Shown here piece by piece: positions 52,318-62,911 of a stretch of DNA of 64,000 nucleotides; within the stretch, counting starts at the first letter, position 1; every line of letters starts with the position of its first letter. A program made the position numbers and the translations under genes. The notes below the pieces were generated by a model that did not search any database, was not told the DNA's origin, and saw only the letters and a list, made by a program, of their open reading frames with translations. Source of the stretch: Gerris lacustris (taxonomy: Eukaryota > Arthropoda > Insecta > Hemiptera > Gerridae); the NCBI GenBank assembly GCA_951217055.1, contig OX578276.1:69758144-69822143 (forward strand), in the 5' to 3' direction.

Positions 52318-52405
52318 TCACATAGCAACAGGCCCCAATTTGTTAATGGGCTAACTGGGCTATAGCCCAGGGCGCTAGATTTTGGGGGACGCAAAATTTT
52401 CGCAG
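52318..52405 (+). mobile_element. Possible hAT element 5' terminal region
   Basis: TTGTTAATGGGCTAACTGGG then CTATAGCCCAGGGCGCTAGA and TTTTGGGGGACGC resembles the GC-rich subterminal sequence (GGGCCAACTGGGCC...GCCCAGGGCGCC) of ZMYM-related hAT elements in animals. It lies upstream of, and on the same strand as, the hAT transposase remnant, which supports the reading. Confidence 0.35.
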
Positions 52406-52562
52406 ACAACTTTTTTACAAGCATTAAATAAAAATAATAGTATGTATAATATTGTGTCGCCCTACTGTAATATGATTTCCACTCTCAAGGCAAATGTCAA
52501 AAATTAAATCTCATTATCAACAGACAACAGTATAGTTTTATACTGTTTTTATATTATCTGTA

Positions 52563-52775
52563 TAGTACGACACTTTTATAGTTTATCGAAAGTAACCCGC
52601 AGATAGCCCCAGATTATTGATTCATGTAAAAGATCAAAACATTTGACAGATTAAAAAAAACGGTGGGGAACAATACAACAAATAAGACAATAATGGCTTT
52701 TTAAAGCATAAAATCAAAAAGTAGGTACGTAATAGGATGCGAGGAAGCTATGTGCCTCACCAATTGGCAGTATAT
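52563..52775 (+). repeat. Rep1 copy n
   Basis: It runs from TTTATCGAAAGTAACCCGCA through GATAGCCCCAGATTATTGAT to the inner end GAGGAAGCTATGTGCCTCAC plus CAATTGGCAG. It ends a few bases before the hAT transposase remnant starts, so it has inserted into, or replaced, the upstream part of that element. Confidence 0.7.
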
Positions 52776-52776
52776 T

Positions 52777-53510
52777 TTTCTCTGTGTCAACTTACAGATG
52801 GGAAATGTTAAAAGAGCATTTGGACAAAAATCATAAGACCTGTGGTAAAATCTCTATCTGATACCCAGGTGGTCCGCTAGAGCAGATGCCCTGAAAGCTG
52901 TAGTAAGTATAAGGAAATCCAAATTTATCTGAGGGCGTTACCTGAAGATCCCTCAGTAAAACCTGGAGCTCGATTGGAAGCACAAGATCTTGAAAAACAA
53001 TTTCGAAGTTTTGAAATTGCTTTTCTATGTATTCTAAGGAATGACATCCTAGAAAGATTTCACAAGTGTAGTAACAACCTACAGATGCAAACCATGCATC
53101 TTGCAGCGGCTACTAAACAGCTCCACACTTTAGAAGGCTATGTCAACGAAAAAAGAGTCGAGTTTGAGAAGTATGAACAATCTACGACTGCTGTTTATGG
53201 ATGTGAAACTCCTATTTATTTGCAGGGTTAGGAAACGCAAAATATTTGCAGATGAAACCAGTGAGAATGAAGTAGCACTTAATGGAGGATCAGCTTTTAG
53301 AACCGGAGTTTTTCTTAAAGTAATTGATTCGTTAATATCGAACTTGCTAAAAGAAAAAAGGCATATGCAATGTTGGCCAATCGCTTTGAAGTGTTGTCGC
53401 TTGTTGTGTCGAAGGAGTCTTCAAATGAAGCTATTGTGAAAGCTGCAGTGAAATTGCCAAACTGTTATCCAGATCCAGAGGACATCAGTACAGAATTTGT
53501 CAATGAGTGA
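52777..53510 (+). pseudogene. hAT-superfamily (ZMYM1-like) transposase pseudogene
   Basis: In shifting frames the strand reads FSVSTYRWEMLKEHL and KSLSDT (52777-52866), then RWSARADALKAVV. It continues KEIQIYLRALPEDPSVKPGA, QDLEKQFRSFEIAFLCILRN, DILERFHKCSNNLQM and EGYVNEKRVEFEKYE. It ends with RKRKIFADET, FRTGVFLKVIDSLISNLL, AYAMLANRFEVLSLVVSKES, CYPDPEDISTEFVNE and a stop at about 53508-53510. RW(S)AR, the LEAQ segment and the FR-x-FLP/K-x-IDSLI block are hallmarks of the hAT transposases related to zinc-finger MYM-type 1 proteins. At least three frameshifts break it (near 52866, 52910 and 53355), and 53225 has another frame change. The N-terminal DUF4371-like part and the C-terminal dimerisation domain are missing. 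Confidence 0.7.
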
Positions 53511-54527
53511 TCTCACTTCAAGATGTACGTTTAAATGGAATTATGATCGAATGACAATTCTATTTAAAACTAAAAAATATAATAAAAGAGTGTCCTCTTA
53601 GGTCGAATCTCTTTTAGTAGAGATTTGTATTATGTGTAATTAAAAACTTTTTTTACTGTTTTCCTGCTAGGGAGCAAGTGTCAAGAGGAAGGTACCTAAA
53701 TTTAATTATAGTGCCCGAATATACAGGCAAAGAGGTAGGGAGACAACCGGCCTTTCCCATTGTATTTTTCCGGAGAGTAGGGGGGAGAGGGCCACTTTAT
53801 GAGTAAATTTCAGGTCGAAAGTAAGAGAGGAGCAATAATAGCCGAGAGAGGCCAAAAAAATGGAAAGTATAGCCGGACTGGAACTCAGTTTCCTAATTAA
53901 TAGTAGGGCGAGAAAGCGTGAAAACAGGTAAAGCCGACGAGACAAAGAATTCAAACCAAATACAAAAGCACCTCTATCGGGGCCCCGCCCTTAACCGATT
54001 CATATTTAAATGAGAAGCGCCAAACCCGCCTTTCGCAATACAGTTCTACCAACCAGGCTCCGTTATCGAACAAATAAATTTACCTTTCTTTTTTTTCCCA
54101 TGGTATCTAAACCTTGCTATCTCTGCAGGTAGAAAAAGATTTAACTATGCCCCCCCCCCCCCTTCCCTTTTTCTTTTCACAAAAGAAAAAAGCAAGTAAA
54201 TAAAAAGAAAAAACGTAAAAGCAGTTTGAATTAAAATGTCTGTTGCTAAATGTACTTTTTTAAATGATAGTACAATAAGAGTAATATTTTATTTTTAGAC
54301 TTTTATGTGGTTAAAAGAAGGAATAAAAACTAGGTCATTGAGAGGGAGAGAGAGAGGGCAAACAGCATGCGATCAAAAGAGTCATAATAATATGTTCTCT
54401 CTAAGGGCCAAAATGATTTTTCCCCCCTTGAGACAGTCTACTTGCATTTGTTTCTCTAGTTAAAGTCCTTGAATGACTTCATTAATAAATAATTTTACAA
54501 GATAAAAAGTACTTTTTATATACGACG
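53511..54527. other. No gene recognised
   Basis: A purine-rich, GC-richer patch lies at 53680-54010 and a C-run of 12 at about 54150-54162. A GAGAGAGAGAGAGGGC run lies at about 54342-54358. Open frames are short. Confidence 0.5.
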
Positions 54528-54676
54528 TTTTTAATTTTTCTGTTGAATCATATGTAGTATTGATAATAATATACTTGTTATTGTTATAAATGTTAGTGAA
54601 AAATAATTAATATAAAAATGCCATTTTTCAAAACTGGTCTTATTTTTTTTTTTTTTTTTTTTTTATTTTTTTTTTT

Positions 54677-55085
54677 CTGTATTGTTCACCTTAGTTGTAT
54701 CTATGTGCAAAATTTGGGGAAGATTAAATGAAGGTAAGTGGTTCAACATTGGGGTAATAGGTCTGCGATGAAACTTGAAAAGCAAATAAATTTGACGCCA
54801 TTTTTTTTTTTTTTTTTTTGGTTTCTGTATTCTTCACCTTAGTTGTATCTATGTGCAAAATTTGGGGAAGATTGAATGACGGTAAGTGATGCAAAAATGG
54901 GGTAATAGGTGTGCGATGAAACTTGAAAAGCAAATAAATTTGACGCTATTTTTAATTTTTATTTTTGGTTTCTGTATTCTTCACCTTAGTTGTATCTATG
55001 TGCAAAATTTGGGAAAGATTGAATGACGGTAAGTCGTTCAAAATTGGGGTAATAGGTGTGCGATGAAACTTACAAAGCAAAGTAA
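54677..55085 (+). repeat. Tandem repeat, ~147-bp period, 2.8 copies
   Basis: CTGTATT starts at 54677, 54825 and 54972. Each copy contains CACCTTAGTTGTATCTATGT, GCAAAATTTGGG, GGGGTAATAGGT and GATGAAACTT. A variable T-run separates copies. The last copy ends where the Rep2 sequence resumes. Confidence 0.85.
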
Positions 55086-55433
55086 TATAAGACCAGTAAA
55101 AAAGTTCCGAATTTATTTACTTCATATAAATGACAACCAACTAGACAGCTGATCTTAAACCTATAAAAGGACAAATCTTTGTACAACGGATCTCGCCAAC
55201 ACCGAATCTAAACCGTGCCATCGATATGCCCCCGTGTAGGGGACGGTAAGAAAAGAAAAATGAGTACACGTAAAGAAGTACAGATGCAGAAAAATAAATC
55301 CGATACCTAGGATACAATACAAGTGTAAGCAAACCTGGTTGTCGCACACGTCAATTAATTTATTTCTTTGTTTACTTTTCCTGTTTCGCTGTCATTCAAT
55401 GCTGCCATCTGTTTAAAATACAATTAGTTTTTA

Positions 55434-55995
55434 CCTCAGAGCAAGGAAGGTGTAGAATACTATAGAATCTGGGTCTCAAAAAGTGGACATAATGCTACAC
55501 CCCTATACTAAACCTCCCAAGCAGCAGTTTGGTTAAACAGTATCGATATCTCGATAAAAACTCGAAATTTATCTAAAAATATTAATCTAATATATATTAA
55601 TTAATGATATCAGCTGATAAGAATAAGTGATATTTTTTTACGACATTTAATATTTTTATTTTTAATACAGTTTTCTTTATAAATATGTACTTTAATGTTT
55701 GTTGTTAACCTTATTAATTATCTAAAGGCAGTAACAACGTGTAACAATTCTCAGATAACTAATAGCAATCTTCTTTGAGTGGGGTATTAAATAAATGCTA
55801 CTGATAAGGATTTGTTGACAAGCGTCTGTGGGGACGGAAGGACAAGAAATAGACCAATAAGACAAGGACCAGTGACCACGTGATCACTTTAGTTCGGATT
55901 GAGCTCGCTTGGGAGGTTTAGTATAGGGGTTAGGGGTGCATAATGAACCACTTTAAAAATCGCATTGCTCCCTCTACCCCTCCCTTGCTCTGAGG
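55434..55995. mobile_element. TIR element nested in Rep2, with 6-bp direct repeats
   Basis: Imperfect 88-bp TIRs lie at 55434-55521 (CCTCAGAGCAAGGAAGGTGT ... CCTATACTAAACCTCCCAAG) and 55908-55995. TTTTTA directly flanks both sides (55428-55433 and 55996-56001), a candidate target duplication. The 562-bp element has no coding region. The internal TIR boundary carries the conserved GGAGGTTTAGTATAGGGGT. The superfamily is not assigned. Confidence 0.8.
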
Positions 55996-56569
55996 TTTTT
56001 ACATAACAAAAAGGCCTAATATAATCATTCTTAACAAATATCAGCCATACTAGGTACTAAAATAAAAAATCATAAATTTGAAACCCGTCAAAATGAAGAT
56101 CGTAAATATGGGTCATGTCAAAACAAATAATATATAACTCGCGGATTTTTTCCGAACTAACTTTCCATACAGCAAAATTTGCGGAAGACGAATTAAAATC
56201 TGCTGAAAGATGGCTAAAAGTATTAAAATAATGCATTGTCATCGTGTTCTGAGCTATTCTAAAAGTTTAAAATGTCTAGCTACTCGGGAAGTTAGTTAAG
56301 AATCGATTGCAATATTTGAACTGGACACACAAACAAACATACAAATCAACAAACAAGAAAGCAAGCTAATAAAAACGTAGTGAAATAACTTTTCACTTTT
56401 GAAAAAGAAGTAGGCACTGGAAATAGAAAGCGAAGCATAAAAAAAGTAATTTTAACTGTACAGCAATTTTAAACTTAGAAATATTGTGACAGTGATTAAA
56501 TTAGCTGGTATTTTCCTATAAAATTATATTTTAAACATAATAAAAAAAATGAGGCATTGTTTTAGGCAT

Positions 56570-56830
56570 TAAGGTATGTCCCCAGTATCTCATTTCTATC
56601 GACTGCACTTCTAACGCAGAACGCACTTCGATTCCCGACTCCGGCGAGGGGGTCCGCGTTCAATGTTAACCCAGCATCGCCATATAAATGGGGTAGTCGC
56701 TTAAGTGAAGGGACTTATGCCAATTAAAGGGTTTACACAGCTGACAGGACTGGGTACAACACCGACTTATAGGTGGGTGGGTAACCCAGTAAATTAGGTG
56801 CCATGTGGCAAACATTTACCTCGTTATCTC
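56570..56830 (+). repeat. Possible tRNA-derived SINE (tRNA-Arg-like 3' half)
   Basis: CTGCACTTCTAACGCAG (about 56606-56622) can form an anticodon arm with loop CTTCTAA (UCU, Arg). It is followed after a short variable part by TTCGATTCCCG, a B-box-like T-arm (GGTTCGATTCC type, weakened). No good A box lies upstream, so the 5' half is decayed. The GC-richer body continues to about 56830 with GTAACCCAGTAAATTAGGTG. Alternative: chance resemblance within an unknown repeat. Confidence 0.35.
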
Positions 56831-56923
56831 CCTATATTTGTTATTTACCCTTCCTTAAAAATAATTATTTATTATAACTATTAAGACAAAGGGATATTAA
56901 GTCCAAAGAACTTTGGGTCAAAT

Positions 56924-56985
56924 AAGTGATATTGATAATATCACTTATAGCCAGTTGGCAGGCCAAAGACTGCCAACTGGCTATA
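56924..56985. repeat. Two adjacent perfect hairpins
   Basis: The first is AAGTGATATT-GAT-AATATCACTT (56924-56946). The second, TATAGCCAGTTGGCAG / CTGCCAACTGGCTATA, has 16-bp arms at 56946-56961 and 56970-56985 with loop GCCAAAGA. The second is GC-rich. They share a base and would form a cruciform pair. Confidence 0.85.
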
Positions 56986-57046
56986 AGGCTTACACATGGA
57001 TTAATATCCATTCATTGAGTTTAATGGGAGGTAAATTCAGAATTTT

Positions 57047-58615
57047 GTTTATAATAATAATAATAATAATAATAAAACTTTATTGAATAAACATATAAAT
57101 ATTAATAAATTACATAAATAAATATAAATAATTTTCGGGTGACTAATACTCCCAGTTTCGAGCTTCTAATAAGCTCTTTCCTTGGGGAAATAATAGTAAT
57201 TTAGAGCATTAGTTTATGTTTATGTGACAACTAGTAAGAGTTAGGGAAAAAAGTTACAACAAAAACCATAGACACAAAGTTTCAAACAGTGATTAAAATC
57301 TTATGACTAGATAAAAATATACAGGAAAACAAAACAAAAACAAGATAAATAAATAGCATACGTTTAATAATAACATTAAATATTTGGTAACTAGGTACTG
57401 ATTAAATAAAATTACTAGATAATTTTAACTTTGGACTAGATTATTATTTATTTTTACTGAGGTGTTTTATAGCAAAATATGTTTCAGTCTTTTATGTTTG
57501 TACTTTTTTTATTTTAATTTCAAGGTGTTAAGGTCGTAATTACCTATTTCATTTATTAAAGGATTGATGTCACTATTTCGACAACTTTCAAAAAATATTT
57601 TGTAAGATTTATAGTAATTTGTTTTATATATGGAATCTTGAGAGTTGTGTGCATTTCTGTTATTCTAGTGTATCGATTGTAATTTCCTGTGATGCGACAA
57701 CATTTATTCTGAAAGACTTGAAGTTATTTAAAATTTGAATCGGACATGGAACTCCAGACTGGGCAAGCGTATAATAAAATCGGTCTAATAAACTGCTTAT
57801 AAATCAGTAACTTGTTGTTTTTATTTAGTGACGACCTAGTATTAAAGACGGGATATAAGCTGAAAAGGGTGGAATTTACTTTATTAATTTGAGATTTAGT
57901 GTGGCAAGTGAAATTTAGTTTACTGTCGAGAATAAGGCCTAAATATTTTAAACTGTCCGTCCATTCGATTCGGGACTCACCTAAACTTAAAGCATTTGGA
58001 AGCCTGGGTCGACGCTTGGTAAACATTATCGCCTCTGTTTTTGAAGGATTTAATTTATTACGCCAATTATTAAAGTATCGTTTTATTCGGAGGAATCCAT
58101 TAGTTAGTCTGTTAACAATCGTATCCAGTCTCCAAGAGCTTGTATAGAGAGCTGTGTCATCAGCGAATACTGATAACTCGACGTCTGCGATTTTAGGCAT
58201 TCCAGACATAAGGATATTAAATAACAAGGGTCCTAAAATTGATCCTGGGGGTACTCCAGCTGAAACTGAGTAGACTTTTGAATTGCTTAGCTGGTTTGAA
58301 ACAAAAAAAGTTCGTTTCTTGAAATAAGATATAAGTACTAATATTAAATATCTGGGTAGGTCTAATTGTATAATTAGTTTAAAAATTAATCCGTTATGCC
58401 ATACGCAATCGAAAGCCTTTTCGACATCAAGAACTATCATACCAGTAAACTTGTTCAGGTTGAATTTATCAGTGACATAATCAGTTAAGCGAGCCAGTTG
58501 TGTGACGGCGGAATGACCCGGCGCCGGCGGAGAATTTTGTTTCTCCTCTCTTATAAGTATTGAATAGACGACATTATTTAATATATTTACAAATTTTTTT
58601 TTACAAATTTTTCTT
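57047..58615 (-). mobile_element. 5'-truncated Jockey-group LINE
   Basis: On the minus strand it begins with an open frame at about 58615, carries the reverse-transcriptase region, reaches a natural-looking ORF end at about 57509, and then has a ~430-bp 3' UTR. The 3' end reads TTCAATAAAG then TTTTATTATTATTATTA: an AATAAA signal followed by a (TTA)n tail (57051-57075), as in many arthropod LINEs. It is truncated upstream of RT motif 3. No target duplication was resolved. Confidence 0.75.
57509..58615 (-). pseudogene. LINE ORF2 reverse transcriptase (C-terminal two thirds of RT), inactivated
   Basis: The longest open stretch with an ATG is 58440-57724 (238 codons), but the frame continues upstream as PGHSAVTQLARLTDYVTDKF. 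RT blocks in order are MIVLDVEKAFDCVWH (motif A, catalytic D), AGVPPGSILGPLLFN (motif B, usually GVPQGS, here GVPPGS), LSVFADDTALY (motif C, catalytic DD), LNPSKTEAIMF (motif D), SLKYLGLILDSKLNF (motif E) and LLYACPVWS. The stop at 57724 falls within SNFK*LQVFQNKCCRI and looks like a nonsense change. One frameshift later the frame ends with DINPLINEIGNYDLNTLKLK and a stop at 57509-57511. All catalytic aspartates remain. The endonuclease domain is absent. Confidence 0.8.
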
Positions 58616-59775
58616 CATAGTGTAGTAGAGACTCTAAACATTCTTTTTTTATGCGCTAACAAAGAGTCTAACACTTCAACACGGGATGTGAAAGACTTGC
58701 TCTATTTCCTGTTCTACTTGAAAGCTATATAAACGTGCTTTCGGATTTATTTGTACCTACTAGTTCGTTAACAATAAAATGGGGCGTGAAATTATGTGCG
58801 CTCAAAGAGGAAAAAGAATAAAGGGTGCTGAAGAAAAAAATATGTTTTCCAAAAAAGAAATACCTTATATCTTCCCTTATTATAGGGATATGCGTACACA
58901 AAGAATTGAGTTTTTTTCTTATATATAGATCCTTGGCTAAGGCACTACTGATTCCTTCTGCTTGCACTGTTTATTTGATTTCTATTCTTTTTTTTTCCTT
59001 TTACGCTTGTTTGAGAGAAACAAGTTTTTTCCCCATCTAGAGAGACTTCTTAAAATAAAAAAAAAGAAGAGAATTCTTTTCTATTCTATTGGCTAAATCA
59101 GTATCGCTGACAGCCAATTAGAAAAAGTCACACTTCATAACAATCTTGTGATATAAAAATATTTGACGTCAACATTGTACATTTGCTGTGAACAGCAAAA
59201 CCCTTTATCATGATTCCAAATTGACGACACTTCTATAAGACAAGGGATGATTTGATGTAGCCTGGAACAATATCTTAACTGGAATTGTACAAACTCTTCT
59301 TAGATGACAAGTTTTTATTTAACATGTAATCATACCCTAGTTTTAAAACACATGTTTATCTACCTCTTTATACCAAGACTGTTAATTACTTCTTTCTACA
59401 AAAAAAAAGTATTTATTTTTATTATCATACTTCGTCTACGTGAAATTGAACTTCATTTTTAAGAGGCTCTTTTATATGGTGTTAAAGGCCTATCCCGGTA
59501 AAATAGTTATTGTGTTTTTAATCGACCTAGCCAAGAGTACCTTAACCCCTATCAACGCTCCTGAAACAAAGGTTAAATACAAATCCTAGTTGTACAAAAT
59601 ATAAATGTATATTCACACGAATTCTATCAAAGAAATCACTCAATTCTATTTAGGTTTTTGCTTACGGTTCACTATTTATTTTATTTTATAAATTGATCTT
59701 CAATTATGCCACTCACTTTATTAATTTCATATAACTTGTCTTAGTGTTAAAATCGTTGTTTTTATATTATTTTAT
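58616..59775. other. No gene seen
   Basis: AT-rich sequence with frames of at most 80 codons, none recognisable. Confidence 0.5.
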
Positions 59776-59982
59776 AATTCAATTTTTTTATTTTTTTAAG
59801 TTTTTGGTAGTTTTCATACTACGGAAAGTTAAATTTTAATTTAAATCAAATTATAATTATTATTAACTACGGGAAACAGACAGTGAAAAATACACTCCTG
59901 TGCCGGGATTTGAACCACGGGCCTCTATATTTCCAGTATAGCGCTCTTCCATCTAAGCTACGCAGGAGAATGATTTTTCACT
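59776..59982. repeat. Direct repeat, left copy, with tRNA-like unit
   Basis: These 207 bp are virtually identical to 60134-60340 (offset 358). They carry one arm of the inverted repeat (TAACTACGGGAAACAGACAG) and the tRNA-like sequence. After TTTTTCACT the copy continues with unrelated DNA, so its right arm is missing. Confidence 0.9.
59896..59967 (-). pseudogene. tRNA-like sequence, copy 1 (anticodon position GGA)
   Basis: On the minus strand the parts are acceptor TCCTGCG/CACAGGA (one mismatch), a D arm with A box TAGCTTAGATGG, anticodon arm CTATA-CTGGAAA-TATAG, variable loop AGGCC, and a T arm with B box GGTTCAAATCC. GGA would read serine codons, but the long variable arm of tRNA-Ser is absent and the T stem has two mismatches. 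It is therefore a tRNA-like or SINE-like Pol III unit rather than a working tRNA. Confidence 0.65.
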
Positions 59983-60133
59983 ACCGTAATCGATAACTAG
60001 TCCCGAATCCAAGCTTTCAATATTCATATACATTTAGACAGTCAAATTTTATGACATTAGAACTAAATCAAGAATTAACGCTTATAATTATAAAGTACTC
60101 AATTAGTACCTGTACCTTGTACAATCAATTCGA

Positions 60134-60387
60134 AATTCAATTTTTTTATTTTTTTAAGTTTTTGGTAGTTTTCATACTACGGAAAGTTAAATTTTAATTT
60201 AAATCAAATTATAATTATTATTAACTACGGGAAACAGACAGTGAAAAATACACTCCTGTGCCGGGATTTGAACCACGGGCCTCTATATTTCCAGTATAGC
60301 GCTCTTCCATCTAAGCTACGCAGGAGAATGATTTTTCACTGTCTGTTTCCCGTAGTTAATAATAATTATAATTTGATTTAAATTAAA
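60134..60387. mobile_element. Foldback element enclosing a tRNA-like unit
   Basis: A 57-bp perfect inverted repeat (60193-60249 and 60331-60387; words TTTAATTTAAATCAAATTAT, AACTACGGGAAACAGACAGT, GAAAAAT) encloses 81 bp that contain the tRNA-like sequence. The left part (60134-60340) duplicates 59776-59982. A transcript from either strand would fold into one long hairpin with a cloverleaf at its tip. Confidence 0.85.
60254..60325 (-). pseudogene. tRNA-like sequence, copy 2 (in the foldback)
   Basis: This is identical in sequence and structure to the copy at 59896. The A box is at 60307-60318 and the B box at 60264-60274, both on the minus strand with ordinary tRNA spacing. No TTTT terminator follows within the inverted arm (GTGTATTTTTCACTGTC gives five T on the minus strand just past the acceptor, a possible weak terminator). 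Pol III transcription is plausible but unproven. Confidence 0.65.
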
Positions 60388-60801
60388 TATTATTTTATAT
60401 TGTATTTAACTTGTTTTATGCTCTAATGAGGCTAATATATTCAGCAAAAACATAAATACTGTGTTTTACTTTAAAAAATCTCACTAACCCTCTCATTGCG
60501 CCTAAAATTATAATACTTCTTTGCTCTATTGTACAAGTTTAATTCGAATGAACAAATATTTTTACTTTTTCCATTCAGTCTGTAGGGATAGTTAAAAATA
60601 CAATAATATTTTTAATTCATTATTAGAATTACTGTATTTCGCCCATACCTGGCTACTTTAAGCCTTCATCTGAGTTATAAATCGCAAAGAAATGACAATT
60701 CCTGAGTGCATTTGCATTTAAAAACATAGTATAAAAGGTATATATATATATTATACCTATATATATACCTATATATAGCAACTATAAAATCATACTACCA
60801 C

Positions 60802-61552
60802 AAGGAATAAAACTAACTCTCTCTCCATGTACATTGAAATGACTTTAATATCAAAGCAGCTTTCAGCCTTCAAAAGGCCGTCATCAGTGCCTACGAACAA
60901 ACAAGAAAGGTCGAACTAAGCAAAAACTCCCATAACAATTAAAACTAACAAACATTAAGTCGAGTGAAGGGGTCTTCATCACTGATAAAGACAATGGCTT
61001 TAATTCCTGATCGAATCAGTCTAACTTCGATATCCGACATGAAGTAGACTCATCTCAATAAATATTTTTATTAATGTAACTTATTTTCTTCCGCGCAGTA
61101 GGTAGGCTTTCTTATATTAACTAATTTATGTTACATTTGTATTTATTCCCATTTATTCATTTTTCGCATTTATTATTGCATTTCGTAATTTTATTTATTT
61201 AATTAATTGGTTTTTATTGTCTCATTTATTATTTTAGTTTTATTAATTTATTTATACGCACTTATATAATAATTTTTTTAATTTAACAGATGTAAAAAAA
61301 CAACATTTTTTATACGTTTATTTATTTTAGTTATTTGATCTTTTTGTTTTTGTACAATCTTTTGCCATGTTAATTGCCTATTTTAATTTGTTAATCGTTT
61401 AATTTTTTTAATTATTGTTTCAGTTTTTGCTTACTTTAAAATTTCCTGTTTGTTCTTAGGCACTGATGATAGCCTTTTAAAGACAGAAAGATGCTTTGTT
61501 GTTAAAATAATTACAATTTTACCTGGAGAGTCAGTTTGTGTAATTCCTTTAA
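60802..61552. mobile_element. Inverted-repeat element with CTGATGA / GAAAG arms
   Basis: The left arm 60802-60909 (AGCAGCTTTCAGCCTTCAAA, AGGCCGTCATCAGTGCCTAC, GAACAAACAAGAAAGG) is inverted at 61442-61552 (TTCCTGTTTGTTCTTAGGCA, CTGATGATAGCCTTTTAAAG, ACAGAAAGATGCTTTG). Arms are about 75 percent alike by eye. The hairpin-forming CTGATGA-GGCCTT-TTG-AAGGCT-GAAA order resembles a hammerhead core, but one extra base precedes stem II and no cleavage strand was found. Such palindromes also mark Penelope-like element ends. Confidence 0.5.
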
Positions 61553-61990
61553 AATTACCTCCATAGACGCCCCCACATCTAACAACTATCACAATTTATA
61601 CAATAATAAACAACAACCAGATTAATAACCAATATAAACAACAAACAGATTATAAACCACAAATTATAAAACAATAAAGTTTAAAAATAAAAGGGATTAA
61701 ATAAAATAGAAAAAATAAAAATATGTGGTTACTGTCAATTTCTTATTGGGTCAAAGAGCTGTGTTAGTATTTAACGCCTGTTAATACTACTAATAGAGTT
61801 ATCATATTAACTAAGTTATATTAGCAAGCATAATATGCTTGCTTTCAATACCTTTAGTCTATGCCAAGAAAATAAATAATTAAAACAAGGATACCCTTAG
61901 CCCTGGTTATCCTTGGACAAGGAAGTACTTGAATATAGAAAAAATATTTCTAGCATCTTAACATTAATTAGCATAGATATAATACTGTCT

Positions 61991-62122
<132 letters not shown>

Positions 62123-62911
62123 TGTGATTATATTTTACAAAAATAGCAGGAAAATTTCAATTAAAAGTTAGTTATACTGAAGGGAGAAAAAGAAAAAAAT
62201 TGATTGGCCCTGAGTAAATATATTATACATGTATACATTTAGTTAAATATTTAAGTAAAGAAAAAAGTGCTTTATCTTTTTAATCAAATAAATTGGACGT
62301 CCAATTAATTAAAAATGGAATATTATCCATAGAATAAACCACAAAGGTTCTTCATTATTAAATTTATTTAATAAAATAATAAAGATAAATATGCTAAAAA
62401 ATACTGCTTTATTTTCAGAACTACTAAGTAAAAACACAATTGTTTTAATAATACATAGTTTTGTTTCTATTAGGATATTCATACAATGGCCTGTTTTTGT
62501 TTCTTTATTATTTTATTAGAACGATATTACTCTTTATTGGCTAAATATTTATAAAATAGATGCTTTTAAATGCAATAGAACTAAATAAAAAACCTTAAGG
62601 AGTATAAACAGTTGGGGAATATATAATATATATGCTGCATTGTTCTTTTATCCTCCCCCCCCCCTGCCCCCTCCCTTTTCAATTATTCTCTTGTTTTGTA
62701 AAATATACTATTAAGGAATAGATTATTTATAATTTGTTTTTACGATGATTAATGCCACGTTTCGATGTATATTCCGATGCACATCAGACAAAGACAAGGG
62801 ACCTGCAGAACAATCTAGAAAAGATTTGAATTAATTTTCAACAAAAGTGAAGGATATTTCAGCATATCAAAGAAATAAAAAGAAACTAGAACAGAAATAA
62901 TTGTATTAAAA

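Larger units (their letters stand above)
54528..56385 (-). mobile_element. Rep2 TIR element, copy 3 (inverted, enlarged by insertions)
   Basis: The left end TACGACGTTTTTAATTTTTC and CTGTTGAATCATATG is the inverted right end of copy 1. The right end GCAAGCTAATAAAAACGTAG TGAAA is the inverted left end. Inside, the AACCGTGCCATCGATATG block and TTCCGAATTTATTTACTTCA confirm orientation. It is longer than copy 1 because of a tandem-repeat block (54677-55085) and a nested TIR element (55434-55995). Confidence 0.7.

Noticed and set aside
59896..59967. A functional serine tRNA gene
   Set aside because: It lacks the long variable arm and has mismatches in the T stem and acceptor. It is duplicated within a repeat, so it was annotated as tRNA-like only.
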